Below, piece after piece: positions 9,705 through 18,904 of a stretch of DNA of 64,000 nucleotides. Each line of letters starts with the position of its first letter. The first letter of the stretch is position 1. Source of the DNA: Candidatus Poribacteria bacterium (GTDB lineage: Bacteria > Poribacteria > WGA-4E > WGA-3G); the NCBI GenBank assembly GCA_958295945.1, contig OY282386.1, positions 4,210,204 to 4,274,203 of the forward strand, read 5' to 3'. Both the position numbers and the translations under genes were made by a program. Below the pieces are notes generated by a model. It did not search any database. It had not been told where the DNA came from and worked only from the letters and a program-made list of their open reading frames with translations.

Positions 9705-10928
9705 ATGAACAAACTTACAATCATACCGTTCATTTTACTCTTATTCATCTGCATAGGTTGTGATAGGAAACAGAAAGGTCCCACGCATCTGGAGGTAGGT
9801 AGGACAACACTAATTGATAAAGGGAATGCAGTTGAAGCCATAAATAATTATCTTATAGAGGCTGAAAAAAAGGAAGAGGATAAAGCAGAACCCCGAGCAC
9901 TGCTTGCTATTGCATATTCGTATGCACTGGAATCAGGTGTTACAAGAGGACAAACATTTGAATCAGAATACGAGAGACAAAAGGAGCAAAGAATAGCCGC
10001 CTTAAACGATGCTGAGATGGACAAAATGATGGAAATTCTCAGTAAACGTTCAGAAGTCCAGCAGAAAGGTTTTCAAGTATTTGTGGAAAAAGGCACAGAT
10101 GCCGCAAATGTAATAATTAAACATCTTGTCGCAGGCACTCACTCAGAGATACATAATCACCTAACAAATGTCCTTGTAAAGATGAAGTCTAATGCGATTG
10201 ATCCTATTTTAGACAGTATCACTGACGCTTCAACACCATCCGCAACGAAAATGACACTCATTCAAGTGCTCGGTGAAATTGGCGATAAAACGGCAATTGA
10301 AAGATTAAAATCAATTGACCTCACAGATATGTCCGCTGCACTCAAAATGGAATTCTATACAACGCTATATAGACTCGGTGATAGCTCCTATAAATCTCAA
10401 ATACTTGCTGGGGTAACATCAGATGAGGTCGAAGTTCGTCGGGCTGCAGCAAAAGCTATGTCTAACCTGAAGAATATCAACACATCCTCCCTCATCAAAG
10501 CACTTAATGATGATGATCAACAAGTAGTAAAAGAAATTGTTAAGGCACTGTCTGTACATAAATCAAAAGAGGCAGTACAACCTTTGATAAACGTTCTGAA
10601 GAGGGAAAATAAAGATGATGATAATGTAGAACAACAGAGTATTAAGCAAGAGGTGTTAAATACTCTTACTACGTATGTTCATGCTGGTGGAGAACTGAAA
10701 AGAGGGATAGCAAAAACCGTCGCTGAGTTACTCATAAATAAAGAAATAAGCAGTGACAATGTCCGGCTGCGGATTGTTACATTCTTGCAGGATGATGCGT
10801 TAGAAAAGTCACTTAAAGCATTAAAACTGACCGAGGATATATATAATAAACTATATAATTATTCACAACAGGAAGAAAGCGATTTCGTGAAAAGTGCACT
10901 CCTTGAATTGCTTAATGATATCAAATAA
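9705..10928 (+). CDS. HEAT-repeat lipoprotein (first paralogue)
   Basis: A 407-residue lipoprotein. The ATG at 9705 is chosen because it gives an ideal lipoprotein signal (MNKLTIIPFILLLFICIGC, with the lipidated Cys at residue 19) behind AGGAGG at 9686-9691. After a short tetratricopeptide-like helical region it has alpha-helical HEAT repeats, for example VEVRRAAAKAMSNLKN and VVKEIVKALSVH, typical of protein-binding scaffolds. It is paralogous to the gene at 11697: both have the GRxxLxxxGxAxEAIxxxLxxAExxEEDK block after the lipobox. Likely anchored in the inner or outer membrane facing the periplasm. The partner is unknown. Confidence 0.85.
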   Translation: MNKLTIIPFILLLFICIGCDRKQKGPTHLEVGRTTLIDKGNAVEAINNYLIEAEKKEEDKAEPRALLAIAYSYALESGVTRGQTFESEYERQKEQRIAALNDAEMDKMMEILSKRSEVQQKGFQVFVEKGTDAANVIIKHLVAGTHSEIHNHLTNVLVKMKSNAIDPILDSITDASTPSATKMTLIQVLGEIGDKTAIERLKSIDLTDMSAALKMEFYTTLYRLGDSSYKSQILAGVTSDEVEVRRAAAKAMSNLKNINTSSLIKALNDDDQQVVKEIVKALSVHKSKEAVQPLINVLKRENKDDDNVEQQSIKQEVLNTLTTYVHAGGELKRGIAKTVAELLINKEISSDNVRLRIVTFLQDDALEKSLKALKLTEDIYNKLYNYSQQEESDFVKSALLELLNDIK

Positions 10929-11303
10929 TTGTGCTTTATATTCAGCAACCAATATGTAAGAATATGTAAATACAGCCTCTGTGATGCACTCCCAAACGCC
11001 TAAAGGCGTGGGCTTCTTTAAGAAGGTCCGCTTCCCAGCAAGCATACGGACAGCATTTTGCCTCTCATCTGGAGGCTCCAAGGGTGTGGGTTCTCTAAGA
11101 GTAACCGCGAACCCAAGTTACACGATTGAATGCACAATCGCGGCACGCACCACAAATGCGACTACAGGGAACTGGTAACTTGGGTAGTTCCCTGATACGT
11201 AACCCGAATCAGTTTCGGCATTACTTTGATTATTTTACAATTCCGTAACCGTCAAACTTCGCTTATAGCAGCTTGACGGAAGTCAAAAATAAAGGAATTA
11301 ACC

Positions 11304-11384
11304 CATAACCTTAACCCTATATGCACTTTGGGTGGGCAGTCGCTCTACCAAGCGGTAGAGGTGCATTGACTGCCACAGGTTATG
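11304..11384 (-). ncRNA. Candidate structured RNA core of IS605-type copy A
   Basis: Immediately downstream of the minus-strand -10 box. The outer stem is CATAACC/GGTTATG (11378-11384 with 11304-11310). Inside lies a two-step hairpin: lower stem GGCAGTC/GACTGCC and apical stem CTCTACC/GGTAGAG with a 4-nt loop. The same architecture with unrelated bases occurs at 49466-49558 and 55582-55663. Transcription is inferred, not shown. Confidence 0.6.
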
Positions 11385-11389
11385 AGAAT

Positions 11390-11419
11390 ATTATACCACA
11401 ATTCTTTGTCTTGTGTCAA
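11390..11419 (-). promoter_or_regulatory. Sigma70-like promoter inside IS605-type copy A
   Basis: On the minus strand a perfect -35 TTGACA (11414-11419) and perfect -10 TATAAT (11390-11395) are separated by 18 bp, pointing into the element. Confidence 0.7.
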
Positions 11420-11696
11420 CCTTTTTTTGACTCCGTCACGAGTTAGATGGGTTGGACCCAAACCTAAAGGATTGGGATTGTTAAGGGAGTCCCTTCATGA
11501 GCATGAACGATTGTTCTGTGTCGCTATTGGATGCAAACTGATAATACGGAAGAAAATATATTCTTGACACAAAAACGCATCTGTTTTATTATACATGAAT
11601 AATGATTCCCTCGTAATCTTGAGGAAAAAACAGAAGTAACATTATGAATTGGATACTTTATTTATGTTGATGTTAGGAGGAAAAAACGAACGTAAC

Positions 11697-12920
11697 ATGA
11701 AAAAACTTGTAACGATATGCCTCGTATTACTATGGGTTGTGTCGTTTGGCTGTAAGCAGGATAAAATCATACCTGAAATATCACCAGGTAGAGCGAAGTT
11801 GTTGCAAGCTGGATATGCAATTGAGGCGATTGAGGAACATCTAAAACTTGCCGAAGTAGAAGAAGAGGATAAGGATGAAGTACGGGCACTCTTGCTCATT
11901 GCCTATAGTCATGCCCTTTCTGAGGACATTGCGTGGTTAAGAACCAACAATAAAGAAAGTGAATATAAAAATGAACGGGTCAGACGACTCGCAGAATTGA
12001 ACTTATCTGAAATGAAGGAAACTTGTCGAGTTCTTGATGGGAGATATCGTGTTCATAAGGATACTATACAAATCCTAATTGATAAAGGAACACCAGTCAT
12101 CCCTCTTATTGTAAAGAGTTTCATCGAAAATAAATATACCAACGCACATACAGACTTTGATTATATCCTAATACAAATTGGGAGCAAAGGCCTTGATGAA
12201 CTCTTCACAGCAGTTGAAAACACAGACACCCCTGTTTTAGTCAGAGACAGATTGATCCGTATTATTGGAGAAATCGCTGATCCTGCTGCCAAAGATAGAT
12301 TAGAAGCACTAAAAAATACAGCAACGGATGCTGGTTTGAAGATGGAGATTATCGCTGCTTTATACAAACTGAACAACAAAGCATACAAAGATGACATTGA
12401 GGCAGGTTTGAATGATGCTAACGTTGTCGCACGACGCGCCGCTGCCAGATCAATGATATTGCTAAATCCACCGTCAACATCAAAATTGATCGACGCTCTT
12501 AAAGACACTGACGATTTAGTGCGGATCTCCATTGTCAGAGCATTACAGAAGTATGTTGATGCAAATGCCGTTGATAATTTAGTTGACATGCTCACCAACG
12601 ATTCAAGTATTAAAACGAAAAAGGTTGTTGTTGATACGTTAAGTCTGTATGCTGAAAAAGGGCTTACGTCTGGATTAGCACCACGATTAATCGATTTGTT
12701 GATAAACAAATCAATTCCTAATCACGAATACAGAGTACTTATTGTACAACTACTGAATAAACCTGCACTGATCAAGGAAATTAAAGAATCTAATCCGACC
12801 GATAATTTACAGTTTAAGCTCTATGACTACTATGAAAATAAGGAGAAAAACACAACGGTCAATTATGAACTTAATTCCTTGCTTGTTGAACTTGATCCAA
12901 AAGAAAGTGTAGAAGATTGA
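11697..12920 (+). CDS. HEAT-repeat lipoprotein (second paralogue)
   Basis: A 407-residue lipoprotein starting at ATG 11697 with signal MKKLVTICLVLLWVVSFGC (lipidated Cys 19). AGGAGG at 11675-11680 lies rather far upstream, at 16 nt. HEAT-like helical repeats follow, for example ANVVARRAAARSMILLN and DDLVRISIVRALQKY. It shares the post-lipobox helical block and overall layout with the gene at 9705, so the two are a tandem duplication later split by an IS605-type element. Role unknown; probably a periplasmic scaffold. Confidence 0.85.
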   Translation: MKKLVTICLVLLWVVSFGCKQDKIIPEISPGRAKLLQAGYAIEAIEEHLKLAEVEEEDKDEVRALLLIAYSHALSEDIAWLRTNNKESEYKNERVRRLAELNLSEMKETCRVLDGRYRVHKDTIQILIDKGTPVIPLIVKSFIENKYTNAHTDFDYILIQIGSKGLDELFTAVENTDTPVLVRDRLIRIIGEIADPAAKDRLEALKNTATDAGLKMEIIAALYKLNNKAYKDDIEAGLNDANVVARRAAARSMILLNPPSTSKLIDALKDTDDLVRISIVRALQKYVDANAVDNLVDMLTNDSSIKTKKVVVDTLSLYAEKGLTSGLAPRLIDLLINKSIPNHEYRVLIVQLLNKPALIKEIKESNPTDNLQFKLYDYYENKEKNTTVNYELNSLLVELDPKESVED

Positions 12921-13027
12921 ACTTGTTGATTAGACACGTGAAATAATTTTACTTTTCCAATCAAACACAACCTTAGTATCCTTATCTTATAAATGTATGC
13001 TGCCACAATTGAAGGGGATTTGAACAC

Positions 13028-14194
13028 ATGCCTAATTATCCAAAGGATATCAAGATAACCAAAATTGAACAGGTTACAATTGAAATTGATCAACCACCAA
13101 TCGGTTGTAATTCAGGGGCAAAAGAAATAAAACAACCTGATCCCAATGGTAAGTGGCGTGAAGGAATTACGCGTATATATACGAACGACGGTACACTCGG
13201 TTGGGGAGCAACAAGTTGGGGGGCATCCGCAGAAGAAGCAAAATCTGCAATTAACAAGAATCCGTTTGACCTATTGAATCCTGAAAATGGAGTTGTTGAA
13301 GAATACCGTGGATTTGAAAACGCACTATGGGATACAATCGGGAAAATTCTCGGAAAACCTGCATATCAACTCATGCGAACTGAATCTTACGGTAACGGGT
13401 TACCTGCGTACGACAGCACAATCTATTTCAACGATCTGTTATACGAAACAAGAGCCGAAGGTCTCAAACGAATAGAAGATGATGTCAAAAAAAGTCTTGC
13501 TGATGGATTTACCGCCTGTAAAATGAAAATGGGACGCGGGAATCATCTCATGGAACGTAAGGCTGGATTGGAACGTGACATAGAGGTAGTACAACTTGCC
13601 CGGAGCATTACAGGAGACGGCTATAATATCCTCGTTGATGCGAACAACGCATATACTTACGATGAAGTCATCACTTTCCTAAACGAAACAAGTGAATGTG
13701 ATGTGTTTTGGATTGAAGAGATGTTTGAAGAGGATGTTGAATTATATCGCAACTTAAAAGCATATATCCAAGAAAAAGGCTTAAACACCTTAATCGCTGA
13801 TGGTGAAACACGCACCCGTGCCCCACTTGAATTCTACGAGCCGTTCTTTGAAGCGGGTGTCATTGATGTCATCCAACACGACATGAAAGGACTTGGTGTT
13901 ACCGGTTGGAGACGACTTTCTGATATGGCAGCTGCGGGTAATGTCCAATGTGCTCCACATAACTGGGGTTCTTTACTCGGATTTTTCCTCAGCCTCCAAT
14001 TTGCAAAAACGATCCCGCATTTTCTCTACGGTGAAGTCGCAACGTTAACCAGTGATGTCATAGATGTTTCTGGTTATGGATTCTCAGATGGAACGTTCAC
14101 AGTGCCCGACACACCTGGTCTCGGTTTGGAATTCAATCAAGATGTTTACGATGCACGCTATGCTGGTAATGAACATTGGCAAGTTGAAGCGTAG
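13028..14194 (+). CDS. Enolase-superfamily enzyme (mandelate racemase/muconate-lactonizing type)
   Basis: A 388-residue enzyme that likely abstracts a proton alpha to a carboxylate, e.g. a sugar-acid dehydratase or racemase. The C-terminal TIM barrel shows the general base Lys in CKMKMGRG, Mg ligands in LVDANNAY (Asp), WIEEMFEED (Glu) and IADGETRT (Glu), and the catalytic His in CAPHNWGS. The N-terminal capping domain (residues 1-120) contains the usual FENALWDTIGKILGKP segment. Start ATG 13028 follows AGGGGA. The exact substrate is not determinable. It stands alone between the lipoprotein pair and the restriction-modification genes. Confidence 0.9.
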   Translation: MPNYPKDIKITKIEQVTIEIDQPPIGCNSGAKEIKQPDPNGKWREGITRIYTNDGTLGWGATSWGASAEEAKSAINKNPFDLLNPENGVVEEYRGFENALWDTIGKILGKPAYQLMRTESYGNGLPAYDSTIYFNDLLYETRAEGLKRIEDDVKKSLADGFTACKMKMGRGNHLMERKAGLERDIEVVQLARSITGDGYNILVDANNAYTYDEVITFLNETSECDVFWIEEMFEEDVELYRNLKAYIQEKGLNTLIADGETRTRAPLEFYEPFFEAGVIDVIQHDMKGLGVTGWRRLSDMAAAGNVQCAPHNWGSLLGFFLSLQFAKTIPHFLYGEVATLTSDVIDVSGYGFSDGTFTVPDTPGLGLEFNQDVYDARYAGNEHWQVEA

Positions 14195-14272
14195 ATCCAG
14201 AGATTATTTCTATGGTCCTGGTAGATGAATTGATTGTGAGGAGTTTTATAATTACTATAAAACTGTAGTAGT

Positions 14273-16249
14273 ATGACTTTCAATCTATTTGACTATCCCT
14301 ATGAAGACTATCTTACCTACGAAGAAGCATCTGATGTATTAGGGGTTTCTTCTGCAACCGTTAGAAATTGGGTAAAACTGGGACACATAAAACCAGTCTC
14401 AGTTTATTTAGGTAATAGATTTCTAAGATCACACATTAATGAAGTCAAAAGTAATATCGCAGACGGTTCTCTTGCCAAACTCAATAAACGTGCAAACAAG
14501 ATAAAGTCTATCTCTAAGATCATTCCAACGGAATATGCTGATGATAATGAAGTACTTGAACCGATTTTAGCAATAACTAAACTAACTAAAGTATCTAATC
14601 TTGATAGGGATTCAGTGCTGCTTGTAACTGCTTTGAATTTACTTACAAAGGTCGGTTTAATTAGTAATACACAGAATTTATCCCTAAATGGAATCAGTTA
14701 TTCAAATGATATAATTAAATCCGAAATAGAAGATTGGTTGCATACTAAAGAAGACCTTCAATTGACAACACACTATAAAGATGTCTTAAATGCTAAAGTT
14801 CCAATCAACTGTGATTTTTTAGGGTTACTTCATCAGTCACTCCTTTATGAAGGTGAGAGAGCAAAGAACGGTTCATATTATACTCCAAAACACATTGTTG
14901 ATGAGGTAGTTACGCAAAACATAAAAAGCAGTGATATTGTTCTTGATCCTTGTTGTGGGACTGGTCAATTTTTGCTTTCGGCTTCTGAAAAAATAGATAA
15001 TCCATCTAACCTATGGGGTTTTGATATTGACAAGTATGCTGTTAGACTAGCAAAAATCAATCTTTTTCTAAAGTTTCCTAATCATAAATTTAAGCCAAAT
15101 ATATACGTCAGAAATTCATTGTTGGATGAATATGATGGTGTTCCTAACTTTGATATAGTGATAACAAATCCGCCTTGGGGATCCCATTTCACACATGATG
15201 AAGAACTGATGCTGAAAAGGAAATACAGAGATATAAAGTCAAACGAAGCGTTTGCATATTTTCTTGACGCGGGTATTGCATTTTTAAAGGACGGTGGCAC
15301 ACTATCTTATATATTACCAGAATCAATCCTAAACATTAAAATCCATAAAGATATTAGAGAAAAAATCCTAAAGCAGACTACAATCAAAAAGATCAAATAT
15401 TTCAAACAACCTTTTGACGGAGTATTTACAAATGCCATCCAAATAGATCTGATAAACAGAAAAACTGATAGAAATGTCTTTATCGCTGAGAAAAACGGAT
15501 CCCTATTCCAACCTGAACAAGAAAGAATATCTGCCAATAACGACTTTATCTTTGATGTTTTTACAGATATAAAGGACGCTGTTTTGACAGATAAGGTATA
15601 TGCTGTCAAACATAGAACATTAAGAGATAATGCAATATGGGCTCTTGGTATCGTTACTGGTGACAATAAAAAACACATACAAGATCAAAAAGGTAGTGGG
15701 TCAGAACCCATTTTAACAGGTAAGGACATCAAAAGGTTTTGTACAAATAACCCAAGTAAGTTCATCAAGTATAAACCAGATGAATTTCAGCAGGTTGCAC
15801 CAGAAGAAAAATATAGAGTAAGAGAGAAATTGTTATATAAGTTTATTTCTAAATATTTAGTGTTTGCTTATGATGATAAGCAAACACTAACTCTTAACAG
15901 TGCAAACGTATTGATACCAACAATACCTAATTACCCTATTAAAACAATTTTGGCACTGTTCAATTCATCTCTTTATCAATTTATCTTTCAAAAGAAGTTC
16001 GGGGCTATAAAAGTTCTGAAAAGCCATATAGAGCAATTACCATTACCCAATATTGACAAAGAAAAACATCATAAATTTGAAAGTTTAGTAGACGAACTGC
16101 TAAAGAAAGATCTTGATTTTGAACAGCGTAAATGTCTATACAAGAAACTTGATGATGAAGTTATGAATTTATTCTCTTTCAATGAACAAGAAAAGAAACA
16201 AATATACAAAGGTGTGAAAATTTCAGATAAATCATTAGAAGTAAATTAA
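14273..16249 (+). CDS. Type II N6-adenine DNA methyltransferase with N-terminal helix-turn-helix
   Basis: A 658-residue modification enzyme. Residues 12-60 form an excisionase/MerR-like helix-turn-helix (YLTYEEASDVLGVSSATVRN). Around residues 198-212 is GSYYTPKHIVDEVV, at about 224 the AdoMet-binding motif DPCCGTGQFLLS, and at about 298 the catalytic NPPWGSHF typical of the gamma class of adenine methylases (TaqI/Eco57I-like). The C-terminal third (with LTGKDIKRF) is the probable target-recognition domain. Three bases separate its stop from the next ORF, which carries a nuclease core, so the pair forms a restriction-modification system. The fused HTH might allow self-regulation (inference). 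The A/T-rich codon use differs from neighbours, suggesting transfer. Confidence 0.9.
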   Translation: MTFNLFDYPYEDYLTYEEASDVLGVSSATVRNWVKLGHIKPVSVYLGNRFLRSHINEVKSNIADGSLAKLNKRANKIKSISKIIPTEYADDNEVLEPILAITKLTKVSNLDRDSVLLVTALNLLTKVGLISNTQNLSLNGISYSNDIIKSEIEDWLHTKEDLQLTTHYKDVLNAKVPINCDFLGLLHQSLLYEGERAKNGSYYTPKHIVDEVVTQNIKSSDIVLDPCCGTGQFLLSASEKIDNPSNLWGFDIDKYAVRLAKINLFLKFPNHKFKPNIYVRNSLLDEYDGVPNFDIVITNPPWGSHFTHDEELMLKRKYRDIKSNEAFAYFLDAGIAFLKDGGTLSYILPESILNIKIHKDIREKILKQTTIKKIKYFKQPFDGVFTNAIQIDLINRKTDRNVFIAEKNGSLFQPEQERISANNDFIFDVFTDIKDAVLTDKVYAVKHRTLRDNAIWALGIVTGDNKKHIQDQKGSGSEPILTGKDIKRFCTNNPSKFIKYKPDEFQQVAPEEKYRVREKLLYKFISKYLVFAYDDKQTLTLNSANVLIPTIPNYPIKTILALFNSSLYQFIFQKKFGAIKVLKSHIEQLPLPNIDKEKHHKFESLVDELLKKDLDFEQRKCLYKKLDDEVMNLFSFNEQEKKQIYKGVKISDKSLEVN

Positions 16250-16251
16250 AC

Positions 16252-16980
16252 ATGGATGTCTTAAAGCAAAAACTGAATGAACTTATAGAAGAACTTTCTG
16301 AAGATAAAAAAACGGTAATTAGAAGTAGACTCAATGACTTGGCATCAGTATACCCATTTAATGAGTATGAATACATTATTTCATCTTTAATGGGTTTCGG
16401 AAAGATAACTCTAGATGATTACTATGAGATCAGAGACGATTACATATCACGTAACATCTATCTATATATTTTTGAGATCGCATCACCAAGAAAATTTGGA
16501 GAAAGGTGGGCACAAGGGCAACTTATGTCTCTTGAACCAGACTTTGTAAAACCCACGAAGAAACTTGACAGTAATTATAGTGGTCAGTACGATATTGCAT
16601 TGAAACACAAAGGTGATCTTATAAAAATTGAAGTAAAAGCATCTAGAGCAGTTGACGAAGAGAGCAAAGAACCACTCTACGTAAAAGCACTATCTTACGG
16701 AAGTGTCCAGCCATTTACTATGAATTTTCAACAAATTAAACCGGCGTGTGCAGATGTATTTATCTGGATTGCTGTCTGGAGGAATGCAATTAAATATTGG
16801 GTTATTTCTTCTACTGAAGTTGAAAGCAACAAGTACTATTCGGATAAACAGCATCGAGGAAATATTGGTGAGGGTCAATTACATATAAAAGACAGTAACA
16901 TTGAAGAGTTTTCAAAATATGAGTGCAAACCTGAAGAATTAAGACAAGCCGTTACTGATGCTTATGAAAGACAGAAATAG
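16252..16980 (+). CDS. Putative type II restriction endonuclease (PD-(D/E)XK fold)
   Basis: A 242-residue protein immediately downstream of the methyltransferase. The segment YDIALKHKGDLIKIEVKAS (residues about 113-131) gives the Asp of the PD motif and the ExK of a PD-(D/E)XK nuclease core (IEVKAS). The N-terminal 60 residues are helical and probably dimerising or DNA-contacting. Length and position fit a type II restriction enzyme paired with its methylase. Recognition sequence unknown. Restriction enzymes diverge fast, so assignment rests on the motif plus context. Confidence 0.8.
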   Translation: MDVLKQKLNELIEELSEDKKTVIRSRLNDLASVYPFNEYEYIISSLMGFGKITLDDYYEIRDDYISRNIYLYIFEIASPRKFGERWAQGQLMSLEPDFVKPTKKLDSNYSGQYDIALKHKGDLIKIEVKASRAVDEESKEPLYVKALSYGSVQPFTMNFQQIKPACADVFIWIAVWRNAIKYWVISSTEVESNKYYSDKQHRGNIGEGQLHIKDSNIEEFSKYECKPEELRQAVTDAYERQK

Positions 16981-17119
16981 AACAATAACCGATCTTCGCC
17001 ATTCATGAAACACGAATATCCAAAGAAGAAGAGTAGTCATTTGAACCCCGACATAAATAGGAATATGATGACATAACAGGCACTCACCGTGTGTCGTAAA
17101 CACCCCAAGGTAATATCCC

Positions 17120-18214
17120 ATGGAAAAAGTCCTCGTCGCAATGAGCGGTGGCGTAGATAGTTCCGTTACCGCTGCCATGATGGTTGACGCTGGTTATGAT
17201 GTCACTGGCATCACCATGCGCCTCGGTGCACCTGACACTATTGAAGTAGAACCGGAACGTCCCAATTGCTGTTCACTTGAAGGCATTGAGGATGCGCGGC
17301 GCGTTGCCACACAACTTGGGATTCCTTTTTATGGCGTGAATTACGAAGATATATTCCGAGAACAGATTATTGACTATTTTGTAGAAGAATATCTCGTTGG
17401 GCGCACACCGAGTCCTTGTATGGTCTGTAACCGTAAACTCAAATTCGGTAAACTCCTTGACCTCGCAAAATCATTGGAATGTGAGACAATAGCCACAGGA
17501 CATTATGCCAGAATTGAACAGCATCCTGAGACAAGTCGTTATCTCTTACGAAAAGCACTTGATATTAGCAAGGATCAGTCCTATTTCCTTGCTGCACTCA
17601 CACAGGAACAGTTGAGTTGTGCGATGATGCCTCTCGGTGAATATACCAAAGCAGAAGTGCGTGACCTCGCGCGCAAGTATCAGTTGCGAACAGCCGAAAA
17701 GATTGAAAGTCAGGAACTCTGTTTCGTCGCAGATACCAATTATAGAAGGTTCCTTCAAGATAGAATTCCTGAAAAGATTGAAGGTGGCGATATTATTGAC
17801 AAGGATGGCAAAGTTCTAGGCAAGCATCAAGGTGTGCCATTTTATACCGTTGGACAGCGTCGTGGGTTAGGCATCGCAGTCGGCAAACCGCTTTATGTGA
17901 CGAAACTCAACGCAGAGGAAAACACCGTTGTTGTCGGAGAACAAGACGATCTCCTTGAGGATACTATGCACGTAGAACGTATCAACCTCATCTCAATTGA
18001 GAAGATGATAGAACCGATACGCGCACACGTCAAAATCCGTTCTCGTGACGAGGGTGGTCCTGCGACAATTACTCCCGTGAGTGAGACAGAAGCAGTTGTT
18101 AAGTTTGACGAACCGCGCCGCGCAATCACCCCCGGGCAAGCCACCGTCTTTTATGATGGAGAATACGTTCTCGGTGGTGGTTGGATTGTAAGTGCTGGCA
18201 ACACTGCAACGTAA
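17120..18214 (+). CDS. mnmA: tRNA-specific 2-thiouridylase MnmA
   Basis: Adds sulfur to U34 of tRNA Lys, Glu and Gln. The N-terminal PP-loop ATPase motif AMSGGVDSSVTAAMM is at residues 7-21. The two catalytic cysteines appear in PSPCMVCNRKLKFG and QELCFVAD, and the tRNA-binding GHYAR and central HQGVPFYTVGQRRGLGIAVG segments are present. At 364 residues it is full length. The start has AAGG upstream. It is followed closely by a membrane protein and miaA, so two anticodon-loop modification genes sit together. Confidence 0.97.
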   Translation: MEKVLVAMSGGVDSSVTAAMMVDAGYDVTGITMRLGAPDTIEVEPERPNCCSLEGIEDARRVATQLGIPFYGVNYEDIFREQIIDYFVEEYLVGRTPSPCMVCNRKLKFGKLLDLAKSLECETIATGHYARIEQHPETSRYLLRKALDISKDQSYFLAALTQEQLSCAMMPLGEYTKAEVRDLARKYQLRTAEKIESQELCFVADTNYRRFLQDRIPEKIEGGDIIDKDGKVLGKHQGVPFYTVGQRRGLGIAVGKPLYVTKLNAEENTVVVGEQDDLLEDTMHVERINLISIEKMIEPIRAHVKIRSRDEGGPATITPVSETEAVVKFDEPRRAITPGQATVFYDGEYVLGGGWIVSAGNTAT

Positions 18215-18260
18215 ATAAGGAGACAACTCAAATGCAAAATAAGGAGACAACTCAGATGCA
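18213..18260 (+). repeat. 24-bp tandem duplication of a ribosome binding site and start codon
   Basis: The unit ATAAGGAGACAACTCA(A/G)ATGCAA occurs twice head to tail, so two AGGAG sites each precede an in-frame ATG (18232 and 18256). Confidence 0.9.
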
Positions 18261-18810
18261 AGACACATCACAAGATATACCTAACGCTGATACCTTTAAA
18301 AATGCGTTAAAACCTTATGTGATAAGATGGGGTATCGTTTACGGAGTTTTAATTTCCTTTATCGCTTTCATAAATGTTTGTATTTCTGCGCATAATTGGC
18401 AATTTGCACAGTGGCTTATGTTCCTGTTTATGGACATAGGCGCAGTATTTGACGGTGATACGATTCGTTACGGCCTGTTTTCTATAGGAGGAAACCATGT
18501 TAGCATTTTAGCTGCCGGGGTGAATGTAGCAGGCGTGTTTGCATTCGGAGTCAATACCGGGGGAATTTTTGCCATCGGTACAAACACTATTGGTATTATT
18601 GCTATCGGCGTAAATGCTTGTGGTATTATTGCTATCGGCGTAAATGCTTGTGGTATTATCGCTATTGGTCGAATTGCTTTTGGTACCTATACCCTTTCCT
18701 ATTCACATAGGGGTAGAGGTAAATATTTGCTTGCACCCCACCGTCAAGACCCTAAAGCAATAGATTTCTTTACACGCTGGTTTCCTAAGTTGACTCCGAC
18801 TGAATACTAA
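18232..18810 (+). CDS. Membrane protein with glycine-rich decapeptide repeats
   Basis: A 192-residue protein from ATG 18232, or 184 from the duplicated ATG 18256. A transmembrane segment lies near the N-terminus (WGIVYGVLISFIAFINVC). From about residue 90 a run of decapeptides of the form GIIAIGVNAC/GVFAFGVNTG follows, six or so units, a solenoid-like hydrophobic glycine pattern. It ends with a basic tail (SHRGRGKYLLAPHRQDPK). Two repeat units are identical at DNA level, which indicates recent slippage. I do not recognise a function; probably inner-membrane. It lies between mnmA and miaA on the same strand. Confidence 0.7.
   Translation: MQNKETTQMQDTSQDIPNADTFKNALKPYVIRWGIVYGVLISFIAFINVCISAHNWQFAQWLMFLFMDIGAVFDGDTIRYGLFSIGGNHVSILAAGVNVAGVFAFGVNTGGIFAIGTNTIGIIAIGVNACGIIAIGVNACGIIAIGRIAFGTYTLSYSHRGRGKYLLAPHRQDPKAIDFFTRWFPKLTPTEY
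18591..18660 (+). repeat. 30-bp coding tandem repeat
   Basis: GGTATTATTGCTATCGGCG followed by TAAATGCTTGT is present twice without change, with a third diverged start, encoding GIIAIGVNAC units. Confidence 0.85.
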
Positions 18811-18904
18811 CCTACCAGGCGGACGATCATATTTTAGCTGCATGTTCAACACTCGGAGAATTTACAAAACTGTTTCTAATGCAGTCGATACAGAGAAGAA
18901 AAGA

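Larger units (their letters stand above)
10982..11492 (-). mobile_element. IS200/IS605-type element without tnpA/tnpB (copy A)
   Basis: Read on the minus strand, the left-end hairpin is CCCAATCC-TTTA-GGTTTGGG (near 11457-11476) and the right-end hairpin is CCCACGCC-TTTA-GGCGTTTGGG (near 10990-11012), followed by GTGCATCA. These subterminal hairpins with a TTTA loop are the marks of single-strand IS200/IS605 transposition. No transposase or TnpB frame lies between them. Instead there is a promoter (TTGACA, 18-bp spacer, TATAAT; 11390-11419) and a structured RNA core. It separates the two HEAT lipoprotein paralogues. The outer left boundary is approximate. Confidence 0.75.

Noticed and set aside
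10863-11081. Minus-strand ORF spanning the right end of IS605-type copy A
   Set aside because: It crosses the element boundary into the antisense of the lipoprotein gene and has no family features; its apparent motif is the element's end hairpin translated.
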